A stretch of 30,597 nucleotides of DNA. It comes from JBCBRD01 sp039819785 (GTDB lineage: Bacteria; Pseudomonadota; Alphaproteobacteria; Rhizobiales; Hyphomicrobiaceae). How positions within the stretch are numbered: position 1 is the first letter of the stretch; each line of letters starts with the position of its first letter. Of the stretch, positions 15,015 to 23,853 are shown piece after piece. The translations under genes were made by a program, and so were the position numbers. Below the pieces are notes generated by a model. The model made no database searches. It was given only the letters and a program-made list of their open reading frames with translations, and was not told the origin of the DNA. The DNA is taken from positions 1 through 30,597 of the forward strand of contig JBCBRH010000041.1 of NCBI GenBank assembly GCA_039819785.1, written 5' to 3'.

Positions 15015-15944
15015 TCACCGGACCCGGCGCGGGTTCATGTAAAGGTCGCCCTCATGCCGTTCGAGCGATGGCTCAAGACGGCCATCCACGACATCATGCC
15101 AAAGCCGCCACATGTGCCAGCGCGTTGCCCGGTTGAAAATGATCAATCCGGCAAACATCTTCATGGTCGCCATCATCTTCGTGTCGGCATACTCTTCTTT
15201 GACCGTTCCCCGCCACTTACCGGCCAGTGACAGCAGCTTGCCATCGACGTACCCGATAATTTCGTTGCGCTGGTTATAGAGCGTGTAGTCACCGCCGAGA
15301 TTGATCAGCGCGCGCTTCAATCGGAAAAATTCTGGCTTTCCATCCTTCATCAGGAAGAATGAGAAGTGCTCGGGCAGAAACGGCCATTTGTTGGCCGAGC
15401 GCTCAAGATAAATAATATAGTCATCATGCGCCGTGTTGATTGCGTACGCCGTAGCTGGCAACCCGCGCGCACCCATCGTCAACTGCAACGAGCGGCCGAT
15501 CATCAAGTCCATCGTGGCGCGCCAGTTGAGCTTGTCGGAAAACATCTTGAACACCAAGCGGCGGTCCATGCCTTTGTTATCGTTCCACAAATCTTTGCGG
15601 AAGCCCAACAGGCCGGTGCGCTTGCCCTCTTCGATGATCTCGGCGTAGATATCCATGTCGGTGGTGAACTGCCGCGACTTGGCGCGGTTGCGCTGACGCT
15701 TGTAGACACCGAACTCCGTTGGGTTGAGATCGGTCAACCAGACGTCAACGACAAAGCTCTTCCAGCCGTCTTTGGACTTCGACGCCCGTTTAGCGACTTT
15801 CGAAATCCCATCATCTGATTTTTTTGAAGCCTTCTTGCCGGTCTTCTTGGCGCGCGCAAACACCTCTTCGCGGGCATCTCTGGCGGCATCGTTTGCAGCC
15901 GCGTTGGCTTCCTGGTCCAAAGTGCGTCCTGTGCCGTCGATCAT
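15015..15944 (-). CDS. Conserved unknown protein, possibly LURP-one/tubby-like
   Basis: This is a 309-residue protein of unknown role. Residues 1-60 are Ala/Lys-rich, charged and probably disordered. The rest is a soluble alpha/beta domain with R-R-L-V-F-K-M-F-S-D-K-L-N-W and, later, strands such as Y-T-L-Y-N-Q-R-N-E-I-I-G-Y-V-D-G-K-L-L-S. This last pattern recalls the LURP-one-related (tubby C2) fold, but only weakly. No signal peptide or clear membrane span is visible. I chose the ATG at 15944 because GGAG lies 6 bases upstream; a TTG 12 bases earlier is less likely. It is a single gene between convergent pyrE and yggS on the same strand, with 89 bases to the latter. Confidence 0.7.
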   Translation of the reverse strand: MIDGTGRTLDQEANAAANDAARDAREEVFARAKKTGKKASKKSDDGISKVAKRASKSKDGWKSFVVDVWLTDLNPTEFGVYKRQRNRAKSRQFTTDMDIYAEIIEEGKRTGLLGFRKDLWNDNKGMDRRLVFKMFSDKLNWRATMDLMIGRSLQLTMGARGLPATAYAINTAHDDYIIYLERSANKWPFLPEHFSFFLMKDGKPEFFRLKRALINLGGDYTLYNQRNEIIGYVDGKLLSLAGKWRGTVKEEYADTKMMATMKMFAGLIIFNRATRWHMWRLWHDVVDGRLEPSLERHEGDLYMNPRRVR

Positions 15945-16033
15945 GGTTCGCTCCAAAAAAGGGTCTAGACGCGCACCAACACCGAATCACTAAAAAAAGA
16001 TTAACACGGCAGAACCGGAATTTCGAAACAGCC

Positions 16034-16717
16034 TCAGGGCCGCGCCCCGAAAATCGCCGATCCGACGCGAACATGCGTCGCCCCAAACGCGATCGCCGTT
16101 TCATAGTCGCCACTCATGCCCATGCTTCGGCCCGTTACCCCGCAGTCAGTGGCCAGCTTGTCAAGCAGTTTGAAATGGATCGCAGCTTCTTCATCGACCG
16201 GCGGAATGCACATCAGCCCCGCAATGTTCAAGCCCAGCTCATTCCGGCACATCGCGACAAACTCAACCGTGTCGGCAGGCGCCACACCGGCCTTCTGCGG
16301 TTCCTCACCGGTATTGACCTGAACAAAAAGCGAAACCTGACGTCCCTGCTTTTTGATCTCATTGGCAAGAGCACGCGCGATCTTCGGACGGTCAACCGTC
16401 TGGATGACATCAAACAGCGCCACGGCATCAGCTGCCTTGTTCGATTGCAGCGGCCCAATCAAATGAAGAACGACGTCGGGATATGCCGACTTCAAAGCGG
16501 GCCACTTGCCTTGCGCTTCCTGCACCCGGTTTTCGCCGAAGACACGCTGACCGGCTGCGATAACAGGCTCGATCACATCGGCACCGAAAACTTTGGACAC
16601 AGCAACCAACGTCACCGGCCCCCCGCGCGGCACCTGCGCGGCTTCAGCCTTTGAGATCGCATCTTTCACGGCTTCGAGACGTGTCACCGCCGTTTCATCA
16701 ACTGCACCTGTTTCCAT
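16034..16717 (-). CDS. PLP homeostasis protein YggS/PLPBP
   Basis: This is the single-domain alanine-racemase-like barrel that holds pyridoxal phosphate and keeps vitamin B6 and amino-acid pools in balance. The 227 residues carry the PLP lysine in V-A-V-S-K (K42), then G-E-N-R-V-Q-E-A and H-L-I-G-P-L-Q-S-N-K, the family hallmarks, and G-M-S-G-D-Y-E-T-A-I near the C-terminus. Two adjacent ATGs follow a GGAGG; I took the second (16717), which leaves 5 bases, while the first leaves only 2. It is divergent from leuS. Confidence 0.92.
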   Translation of the reverse strand: METGAVDETAVTRLEAVKDAISKAEAAQVPRGGPVTLVAVSKVFGADVIEPVIAAGQRVFGENRVQEAQGKWPALKSAYPDVVLHLIGPLQSNKAADAVALFDVIQTVDRPKIARALANEIKKQGRQVSLFVQVNTGEEPQKAGVAPADTVEFVAMCRNELGLNIAGLMCIPPVDEEAAIHFKLLDKLATDCGVTGRSMGMSGDYETAIAFGATHVRVGSAIFGARP

Positions 16718-16837
16718 CATTTCCTCCACGCGCAAACGACCCACCTTGACCCAGCGCGGGCTTTAACGCTCATTACCGGCGAAAACCCAACCCGTGGCGG
16801 TCACGAGACCCACGCTCAACACGAACTCCGGAACACC

Positions 16838-19495
16838 ATGGCCACCGAACGCTATAATGCACCTGCCCGTGAAGCCCACTGGCAGCAAGCCTGGCGCGAC
16901 TCAAATGTCGATGCTGCAAAGGCCGATACCAGCCTGCCCAAGTGCTACGTCCTGGAAATGTTTCCCTACCCATCCGGGCGCATCCACGTTGGCCACTCAC
17001 GCAATTACACGATGGGCGATGTCTTCGCGCGGTACAAGCGCGCCAAAGGCTTCAACGTGCTGCATCCAATGGGCTGGGACGCATTTGGCATGCCAGCTGA
17101 AAATGCCGCCATGGAGCGCAAGGTTCATCCCGGTAGCTGGACCCATGACAACATCGCCGCCATGCGCGAACAGCTTAAGGCCATGGGCTTTTCGATCGAT
17201 TGGGATCGGGAATTCGCAACCTGCGACGTGACCTACTACGCCCACCAGCAACAACTGTTTCTTGACCTCCTGGCGGAAGATCTCGCCTACCGCAAATCAT
17301 CCAAGGTCAACTGGGACCCCGTGGACCAAACCGTGTTGGCCAACGAACAGGTCATCGACGGCTGCGGTTGGCGATCTGGCGCACCAGTTGAAACCAAGGA
17401 ACTGACACAGTGGTTCTTCCGCATTTCGAAGTATTCAGACGAACTTCTCGATGCCCTCGACACACTGGGTAAATGGCCGGAGAAAGTCCGCCTGATGCAG
17501 GCCAACTGGATCGGCCGCTCACAAGGCGTGGCCATCCGATGGGCTTTGAACTCCGACACCGCGCCCACGGACCATAGCGAACTGGAAGTCTACACGACGC
17601 GGCCCGACACGCTGTTCGGTGCGTCGTTTCTGGCTGTCGCCGCCGACCACCCGCTTGCCATTGCCGCTGCAAAAAACAATCCCGACCTCAAAGCGTTTTG
17701 CGACGAATGCCGCCGCATGGGTACGTCCGTCGCCGACATCGAAACAGCGGAGAAAAAAGGCTTTGATACCGGCATTAAAGCCCGTCACCCTTTCGATCCT
17801 GAATGGGAACTACCCGTTTGGGTCGCAAACTTCGTGCTGATGGACTACGGCACCGGGGCCATTTTCGCGTGTCCGGCCGGCGACCAGCGTGACCTCGATT
17901 TTGCCCGCAAGTACGATCTGCCCGTCAAACCCGTCATTCTCCCGAAGGGCGAAAGCGCCGACACGTTCGAGATTTCTGACGAAGCATTTGACGGCGATGG
18001 AACCATGATCAACTCAGGGTTCCTTGATGGCCTGACAACAACAGATGCGTTCCAGTTGGCCGCCGACAAGCTCGCCAGCCTGCACCTCGACGGAAAACCT
18101 GTCGCCATCCGCCAAACCAACTACCGCCTGCGCGACTGGGGCATCTCGCGCCAGCGCTACTGGGGCTGCCCAATCCCGATCATCCACTGTGAGGATTGCG
18201 GGTCTGTCCCCGTCCCATCGGCTGATCTTCCCGTCAAACTGCCTGACGATCACATCGATTTCGAAACACCCGGCAACCCGCTTGACCGTCATCCGACCTG
18301 GAAAGACGTCGCCTGCCCCAGTTGCCAAAAACCAGCCCGCCGTGAAACCGACACCATGGACACGTTCGTGGACTCATCCTGGTATTATGTCCGCTTCACC
18401 GCCCCCCACGCCGACAAACCCGTGGATGGCGAACAAGCCGCATATTGGCTCCCGGTCGATCAATACATCGGCGGCATCGAGCACGCGATCCTCCACCTGC
18501 TGTACTCGCGCTTTTTCTTCCGCGCCATCTCCGACGCCGGTCAAGGTCCCGCAGGTGGCAAAAACCTCCGCGAGCCCTTCGCAGCGCTGTTTACCCAAGG
18601 CATGGTCACCCATGAAGCCTACTTCCAGCCCAATCCTGCGGGCGGCAAGCCAAACTGGATCGAACCAACCAAGGTCCGTGTTGAGGGCGACGGCAAAGAC
18701 AGAAAGGCCGTGTTAGCTGAAACAGGCGAAGCGGTCGAAATCGCTGGCATCGAAAAGATGTCGAAATCCAAGAAGAACGTCATCGACTTGGATGATTTCA
18801 TCAACAATTACGGCGCCGACACCGCCCGCTGGTTCGTCCTCTCCGACAGCCCGCCGGAGCGCGATGTTCTGTATACAGACGTCGGCGTGGAGGGCGCGCG
18901 CCGCTACGTCCAGCGCGTCTGGCGGCTGATCGATGACGCAGCAGACAAAGCCGCACCCCAAGGCTCCGCAAAGCCCGAAAAAATCGGCTCCGAAGCCGTA
19001 ATCCTGCGCAAAGCCACCCATAAGGCACTCGAGGCAGTGGGACGACACATCGAGGGACTGCGGTTCAACGTGGCGGTGGCGACACTCTATGACTTTGCCA
19101 ACCAGTTTGGCTCAGCACTGCAAAAAGCGGATGAAAACAGCCCAGACGACCTAAAATGGGCGCTTCGCGAGGCCGGCGAGCTCATGACCCACATGATCGC
19201 CCCGATGATGCCGCACTTAGGAGAAGAATGCTGGGCGCGGCTCGGTTACAACACCCTTCTCGCCAATCAGCCCTGGCCGGCAGCCGAAAAGGCCTTGCTC
19301 GTTGACGATGAAATGACCATTGCCGTACAGGTCAATGGGAAGCGCCGTGATGAGTTGACCATTGGGGTTGATGCGTCCAAGTCCGATATTGAAGCGGCGG
19401 CTCTGGCCTTGGAACCCGTGATAAAGGCCCTGGACGGCAAGCCGGTGAAGAAAGTCATCGTCGTCCCAAAGAGGATCGTCAATGTTGTGGCCTAA
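16838..19495 (+). CDS. leuS: Leucyl-tRNA synthetase
   Basis: This class I synthetase charges tRNA-Leu. The 885 residues are full length. The HIGH-type motif is H-V-G-H (50-53) in Y-P-S-G-R-I-H-V-G-H. The CP1 editing domain includes the T-T-R-P-D-T-L-F-G signature. The tryptophan-rich core R-Q-R-Y-W-G-C-P-I-P and the K-M-S-K-S loop (640-644) follow, then the anticodon-binding and C-terminal domains. It overlaps the long reading frame of lptE by 14 bases and forms the leuS-lptE-holA group conserved in alphaproteobacteria. Confidence 0.98.
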   Translation: MATERYNAPAREAHWQQAWRDSNVDAAKADTSLPKCYVLEMFPYPSGRIHVGHSRNYTMGDVFARYKRAKGFNVLHPMGWDAFGMPAENAAMERKVHPGSWTHDNIAAMREQLKAMGFSIDWDREFATCDVTYYAHQQQLFLDLLAEDLAYRKSSKVNWDPVDQTVLANEQVIDGCGWRSGAPVETKELTQWFFRISKYSDELLDALDTLGKWPEKVRLMQANWIGRSQGVAIRWALNSDTAPTDHSELEVYTTRPDTLFGASFLAVAADHPLAIAAAKNNPDLKAFCDECRRMGTSVADIETAEKKGFDTGIKARHPFDPEWELPVWVANFVLMDYGTGAIFACPAGDQRDLDFARKYDLPVKPVILPKGESADTFEISDEAFDGDGTMINSGFLDGLTTTDAFQLAADKLASLHLDGKPVAIRQTNYRLRDWGISRQRYWGCPIPIIHCEDCGSVPVPSADLPVKLPDDHIDFETPGNPLDRHPTWKDVACPSCQKPARRETDTMDTFVDSSWYYVRFTAPHADKPVDGEQAAYWLPVDQYIGGIEHAILHLLYSRFFFRAISDAGQGPAGGKNLREPFAALFTQGMVTHEAYFQPNPAGGKPNWIEPTKVRVEGDGKDRKAVLAETGEAVEIAGIEKMSKSKKNVIDLDDFINNYGADTARWFVLSDSPPERDVLYTDVGVEGARRYVQRVWRLIDDAADKAAPQGSAKPEKIGSEAVILRKATHKALEAVGRHIEGLRFNVAVATLYDFANQFGSALQKADENSPDDLKWALREAGELMTHMIAPMMPHLGEECWARLGYNTLLANQPWPAAEKALLVDDEMTIAVQVNGKRRDELTIGVDASKSDIEAAALALEPVIKALDGKPVKKVIVVPKRIVNVVA

Positions 19496-19553
19496 AGCGC
19501 GTAGGGACGGCACAGGTTCAAGATCAGTGATCGGACCAGCGAGATCCCTTGCC

Positions 19554-20078
19554 ATGCGCTTCAAACCAACAACGCGCTCAATTCCTATGATCCTGGCAGG
19601 CAGCCTCGTTTTAGGCCTGGCTGGCTGCGGTACATCTGGCTTCACACCGCTCTACGCAACCGGTTCCGGCGTGTCCGAACGGTTGGCCCAGGTGTCCGTT
19701 GCTCCAATACCAGGTCGCGTCGGCCAGCAAATTCGAAACGAACTGTTGTATCAGACCACCGGGGGCGATCGGCCGGCTGAACCCGCGTACCGGCTGGAAG
19801 TTGCGGTTCGGGAATCGTTTCAGAGCACCCTTGTGGGCGAAGACGCCAACGCCGCTGGCCGGACATACACCCTGGATGCGTCCTTTAGGTTGATCGATAT
19901 CAAAAGCCAGGAAGTCATCCTGACCGGCACGAGCTATGGCCGTGCGCCCTATGAGCGGTTCAACTCGGTTTTCACCAACGTTCGCGCCCAGCGCGATGCT
20001 GAAAACCGAGCCGCGAAAACCGTTGGTAATGAGCTAAAGACACGCCTCGAAGCCTTTTTGGCGACGCGCCCCGCTTAA
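19554..20078 (+). CDS. lptE: LPS-assembly lipoprotein LptE
   Basis: LptE is the outer-membrane lipoprotein that plugs LptD and assists insertion of lipopolysaccharide. From the ATG at 19554 the 174-residue product starts with a lipoprotein signal peptide and lipobox L-A-G-C (lipidated Cys at 25), followed by G-F-T-P-L-Y, the alphaproteobacterial LptE hallmark. The conserved R-N-E-L-L-Y and the C-terminal R-A-Q-R-D-A-E-N-R-A-A helix fit. The frame extends to an ATG at 19482 that overlaps leuS by 14 bases and has a good GAGG site. That start would give a 24-residue longer N-terminus and cannot be excluded. leuS, lptE and holA follow on one strand. Confidence 0.88.
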   Translation: MRFKPTTRSIPMILAGSLVLGLAGCGTSGFTPLYATGSGVSERLAQVSVAPIPGRVGQQIRNELLYQTTGGDRPAEPAYRLEVAVRESFQSTLVGEDANAAGRTYTLDASFRLIDIKSQEVILTGTSYGRAPYERFNSVFTNVRAQRDAENRAAKTVGNELKTRLEAFLATRPA

Positions 20079-20210
20079 CTGCGGCCACGCTTCAACCCAA
20101 CCGTTGATAGGCCCTGTATAACGGAGTGCGGAGTCCTCCCGGCGCTGAACCCGCCCACCGCAGCAAGCATTCCAACTCGACCACGTTTTACTGATTGAAG
20201 CATCGCAACC

Positions 20211-21245
20211 ATGGTCGCCATTAAGACCCACCAAGCAGAGCGGTTTCTCTCAAAGCCAGACTCAGCCGTCTCTGTCGTGCTGGTATATGGCACCGATGTC
20301 GGGTTGGTCGGTGAACGCGCCCGCTCCGCAGCCGAGGCCTGGGCAAAACTGGATGATCCACCCGGTGAGGTCCTTCGCCTGGGCGACACCGACCTGGACG
20401 AAGACCGCGACAGGCTCGCAGTGGAACTGCGCACCATGCCCATGTTTGGGGGCCGGAAGGTCATCCGAACGGCGCAAAGCCCACGGATCAACGCCAACGT
20501 CTTGAAACCGTTGATTGAAGATGGAGCCCTGGCTGCGACGTTGATCATCGAAGCAGGCAACCTGAAGCCAACCGATGCGCTTCGAAAAGCCTGTGAAACT
20601 GCCAAGCACGCCGCTGCCATTGCCTGCTTCCCGGATGAAGACCGCGACTTGGCCAGCATGATCCGCCAGGACGTCGCCAAAGCAGGCCTCAAGATGTCAC
20701 TCGATGCCGAAGACATGTTGGTCAGCCGCTTAGGCGCTGACCGGGCGTTGAGCCGTGGCGAAGTCGAAAAGCTGACCCTCTACTGCCTTGGGCGTCCCGA
20801 AATCACCGTTGATGATGTCGAACAGATCGTCGGAGACGCATCGGAGATGGCCATCAACCGCATTGTTCGCGCCACCGCCGGCGGAGATGGACAAGCTGCC
20901 ACCAGCGAGCTGGCGCGCGCAACGTCAGCGGGCGAAAGCCCTCAAGGGATTATTCTGGCGCTCCAACGCCACTTCATCCGCCTTCACCGCGTGCTCCATG
21001 ACATGAATAACGGGAAGAGCGCAGCAGACGCGCTGAAGTCCTTGAGACCGCCCCTGCATTTCAAGGAACGTGATGCGTTCAACGCCCAATTGCGCCTATG
21101 GAGCGCCGCCAAGGCGAACCGTGCGCTGACCGCAATTTCCACGACAGCGGCCAAAGCACGCCGTCAATCATCGCTTGAAACCACCCATGCCGAGCGATTG
21201 ATTATGATCCTGGCCCAAATGGCCTCACCACGCCGCGCTTCCTAG
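20211..21245 (+). CDS. holA: DNA polymerase III delta subunit
   Basis: HolA is the clamp-loader wrench that opens the beta clamp. The 344 residues show the delta pattern: an AAA-like N-terminal domain without Walker motifs (V-L-V-Y-G-T-D-V-G-L-V-G-E-R-A, then D-L-D-E-D-R-D-R-L), the block L-S-R-G-E-V-E-K-L-T-L-Y, and a helical collar domain rich in Arg and Ala. The position after lptE is the standard alphaproteobacterial one. In relatives the parB end of the mnmG-rsmG-parA-parB group lies next to holA; here four other genes separate them. The ATG has only a weak ribosome binding site. Confidence 0.93.
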   Translation: MVAIKTHQAERFLSKPDSAVSVVLVYGTDVGLVGERARSAAEAWAKLDDPPGEVLRLGDTDLDEDRDRLAVELRTMPMFGGRKVIRTAQSPRINANVLKPLIEDGALAATLIIEAGNLKPTDALRKACETAKHAAAIACFPDEDRDLASMIRQDVAKAGLKMSLDAEDMLVSRLGADRALSRGEVEKLTLYCLGRPEITVDDVEQIVGDASEMAINRIVRATAGGDGQAATSELARATSAGESPQGIILALQRHFIRLHRVLHDMNNGKSAADALKSLRPPLHFKERDAFNAQLRLWSAAKANRALTAISTTAAKARRQSSLETTHAERLIMILAQMASPRRAS

Positions 21246-21554
21246 CAGCCTCTTTCCACCCGCCAGCTCCGGGACTGGGAACAGCCCCGGCAGATGGCCG
21301 CAACCGGGGACATCGGTTGTTCTTGACCAGCCCGGTAGTATAACTACGGTTGACGGAACCCTCTTAAACCTCCGCTTTTCGGCGCCCATCGCCCTCAGAC
21401 GAGGCTGCACGTGGCCAGGCAAGCCCTGCGGCCTATAAAACAAACCGTAAAAGAAAACCAAGCCGCAAAAGAAAAAGCCGGCAGCCAAAAGCATTCCGCC
21501 CCAACCACCCAAGCATCCGACGATATCCAGACAAAAACACCCGAAAGGACCAAC
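21246..21554. other. 309-base spacer between holA and the adenosine kinase gene
   Basis: The left part is G+C-rich with overlapping short inverted words (21260-21320). A possible promoter, TTGTTC (21317-21322) N16 TATAAC (21339-21344), would give a leader of about 200 bases. Bases 21411-21554 are unusually A-rich and stay open in the kinase frame, giving a Lys/Gln/Thr-rich sequence of 48 codons. I regard it as untranslated leader because it lacks a ribosome binding site at its GTG and has no counterpart in the family. Confidence 0.5.
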
Positions 21555-22553
21555 ATGGACGGGAAGACTTACGACGTGATCGGCGTCGGCAACGCCATCG
21601 TCGATATCATTGCACGTTGCGACGATGCCTTCTTGGAGCGCCACGGAGCCCCGAAAAGCCACATGAGGCTGATCGATTCACAAACCATGGACGCGCTCTA
21701 CAAAGACATGGGCCCAGCCATTGAGGCATCAGGCGGCTCGGCATCCAACACGATGGTGGGTTTAACGTCATTTGGTGGGACCGCAGCCTTCATTGGAAAG
21801 ATCGCCGATGATGAACTTGGCCGCATCTTCGCACACGACATTCGCGCCGCAGGCGTCACCTTCAACACGAAACCGGTATCTGGCTCCGAACCCACCGCCC
21901 GCTCACTTATCCTGGTGACCCCTGACGGCGAGCGCACCATGAATACATCACTGGGTATTTCCAGTGATCTCGATAACGGGGAAATTGAAGCCTCCGAAAT
22001 AGCAAAGGCGAAAGTCGTTTATTTGGAAGGCTATCTTTTTGACCGCCCCGAAGCCAAAGCGGCATTCCGTGAGGCCACCAAAATTGCCAATGGGGAAAAC
22101 ACCCAGGTTGCGCTGACACTTTCCGACGGCTTCTGCGTCGACCGTCACCGTGACGAATTCCTGGCCCTCATCAAAGACAGCGTCGACATCCTTTTCGCCA
22201 ACGAAGCCGAAATCCTGTCTCTCTATCAAACAGAAGACTTCGATACCGCCGTTCGCCATACAAAACAGGACACAACACTGGCTGCCCTCACACGGTCTTC
22301 GAAAGGCTCTCTCATCTTGAGTGATGGCCAGTCTCTCGAAATCCCCGTCGAACCGGTCAGTACCGTTGTCGACAGCACCGGGGCAGGCGATCTGTATGCA
22401 GCCGGCTTCCTATTCGGCCATACGCATGGGCTGGGTTTGGAAAAAGCAGGCCGCCTTGGCAGTCTGGCGGCAGCTGAGATCATTTCCCATATGGGCGCCC
22501 GTCCAGAAACGCAACTCTCCGAGTTGGCGAAATCAAAAGGTCTTTTGTCGTAA
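21555..22553 (+). CDS. PfkB-family sugar kinase, probable adenosine kinase
   Basis: This 332-residue ribokinase-fold enzyme has the first PfkB signature G-G-S-A-S-N-T-M-V-G-L...F-G-G-x-A-x-F-I-G-K-I near residue 58. The second is D-S-T-G-A-G-D-L-Y-A-A-G-F (273-285), with D279 as catalytic base and the G-A-G anion hole. Hyphomicrobiales proteins with this start (V-I-G-V-G-N-A-I-V-D-I) are usually annotated as adenosine kinase, salvaging adenosine to AMP; substrate is inferred. The ATG at 21555 has an AAGGA site 6 bases upstream. It is a single gene closed by the hairpin at 22574-22605. Confidence 0.87.
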   Translation: MDGKTYDVIGVGNAIVDIIARCDDAFLERHGAPKSHMRLIDSQTMDALYKDMGPAIEASGGSASNTMVGLTSFGGTAAFIGKIADDELGRIFAHDIRAAGVTFNTKPVSGSEPTARSLILVTPDGERTMNTSLGISSDLDNGEIEASEIAKAKVVYLEGYLFDRPEAKAAFREATKIANGENTQVALTLSDGFCVDRHRDEFLALIKDSVDILFANEAEILSLYQTEDFDTAVRHTKQDTTLAALTRSSKGSLILSDGQSLEIPVEPVSTVVDSTGAGDLYAAGFLFGHTHGLGLEKAGRLGSLAAAEIISHMGARPETQLSELAKSKGLLS

Positions 22554-22891
22554 CTCCGACATATCCATTCAAAGGGCTGGAACACCATGTCCCACGTTCC
22601 AGCCCGGTCTTCTTCACCTGATGGCCACTACACCGAAATAACCGAATCAATTTTTTTGACCCGCATCTTGCGTCAGATACGTCTCAGACATCTATTCATC
22701 CAAAAATATGCCAAGTTGCATCTTCGAGTGTAAACCAAATATTTCCGACGCTGATTAAATCAGGACATTTCCGCAACAATTGTAGATGCGGCATGACAGA
22801 TTTTGTCCCAAATTGAATTATTCTCCTTGGCGCAGACCAAGTTTCATAATCATATCAAGCACATCCAATTTTCAACGCAGAGGCGCTCTCA
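22554..22891. other. 338-base spacer upstream of the AT-hook gene
   Basis: After the kinase terminator the DNA becomes clearly A+T-richer than its surroundings. It contains two compact inverted repeats: CTGATT-A-AATCAG (about 22751-22763) and CTTGG-N6-CCAAG (about 22829-22844). I see no gene on either strand. It is probably the promoter and operator region of the following gene. Confidence 0.6.
22574..22605 (+). terminator. Terminator hairpin after the adenosine kinase gene
   Basis: A perfect 10-bp stem pairs 22574-22583 with 22596-22605 around a 12-base loop, followed by GGTCTTCTT. It sits 20 bases after the stop codon. The T tract is weak. Confidence 0.65.
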
Positions 22892-23665
22892 ATGTCCGTT
22901 CCCAATAAAAAAAGGGGAAGACCAAAAGGATCAGGCATCAACGACGCTGCCATCCTGCAGGACATCGCCAGCCTGATTGCCACCAATACCGATATGAAAC
23001 CGACTACGGCAATTAAGGCCCTTGGCTATTCTGACCCATCCACCATCAGACGGCTTCGTGACAAATACAAATCCTGGGAACGCCGGGAATTGCATGCTGG
23101 GGCAAAGCCGAAACAGCTATCCAGTTCACATTCGCCGTTCACCTCATCACACCCGACGGAAGCCCGATCTGCCGCACTGCAGAACGGTCGGGACAAAAAA
23201 CGCACCGAACCCATCTCAGCCCAGCCGGTAGCGCCAGCGACGCCGCGCGAGCCGGAAACTTCGACAACGGCAAAAAGAGCAACCGCTAACGACAACGATG
23301 AGAAACGGCCAGCAACTCATGCAGAGGGCCAAGCTGCCACAGACAGCCAGAAGCCAGCCCATGCCCACGAGGCCAAACGCGCCAGGCGCAAGCCGGACTT
23401 CGCGATCCCTGATGCCACGCACTACCCACGTGACGCCTTCACACCATTCACAGCAGCGCTCACTGCCTGGCAGGAGGGGTTACGGAGTTACCAGGAGCTT
23501 TCGATCCTCCAGCAGCAATTCATGACCCATTGGGTCAACAGCCCCACGACACAGTTTATGATCCAGCAGCAACTCGCCTTGTCCAAGATGATGCTGTCGG
23601 GCCTGCCGCACCGCGGCTTCTTTCAACAATCCGCCCAATTATGGGCATCTCAGCCGCAACGCTGA
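22892..23665 (+). CDS. AT-hook/HTH-like protein of unknown function
   Basis: I recognise no named gene. The 257-residue product starts with an AT-hook, K-K-R-G-R-P-K-G-S-G (6-15), which would bind the minor groove of A+T-rich DNA. A helical segment at about 35-62 (M-K-P-T-T-A-I-K-A-L-G-Y-S-D-P-S-T-I-R-R-L-R) looks like a recognition helix pair. Residues 65-180 form a charged, Ala/Pro/Thr/Lys-rich, probably disordered linker. The C-terminus (about 185-257) is a Gln-rich amphipathic helical block (Y-Q-E-L-S-I-L-Q-Q-Q-F-M) of the kind that oligomerises, and it vaguely recalls phasins. The ATG has AGAGG 8 bases upstream. It is monocistronic, with its own A+T-rich upstream region. It may be a nucleoid-associated or regulatory protein; that is inference. 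Confidence 0.75.
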   Translation: MSVPNKKRGRPKGSGINDAAILQDIASLIATNTDMKPTTAIKALGYSDPSTIRRLRDKYKSWERRELHAGAKPKQLSSSHSPFTSSHPTEARSAALQNGRDKKRTEPISAQPVAPATPREPETSTTAKRATANDNDEKRPATHAEGQAATDSQKPAHAHEAKRARRKPDFAIPDATHYPRDAFTPFTAALTAWQEGLRSYQELSILQQQFMTHWVNSPTTQFMIQQQLALSKMMLSGLPHRGFFQQSAQLWASQPQR

Positions 23666-23773
23666 CGCACAAGACGTCGAGGGGCAAATCGCAACTGCCC
23701 CAAGAGCCATGAACGGCGAAGGGAACGAATTCACCCAGCGCCGACACTCATGATTTCTTCTCCCAAAGAAAAG

Positions 23774-23813
23774 AAAACCCGCCAGCTTCCCCAAAAAGCT
23801 GGCGGGTTTTTTT
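23774..23813. terminator. Strong bidirectional terminator
   Basis: A perfect 15-bp stem (23774-23788 with 23796-23810) has a 7-base loop, T7 on the right and an A-rich left flank. It serves the AT-hook gene (+) and coaA (-), which converge here. Confidence 0.92.
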
Positions 23814-23853
23814 ATCTCCATCAATGGATTTTCGTAGGCATCCGCTCAGCGGA

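Noticed and set aside
15366..16654. Plus-strand open frames opposite the unknown gene and yggS
   Set aside because: They are antisense shadows of well-supported genes, with implausible composition.
21411..21554. 48-codon Lys/Gln-rich extension in frame with the adenosine kinase
   Set aside because: The GTG start has no ribosome binding site. The ATG at 21555 has one and begins exactly at the family N-terminus.
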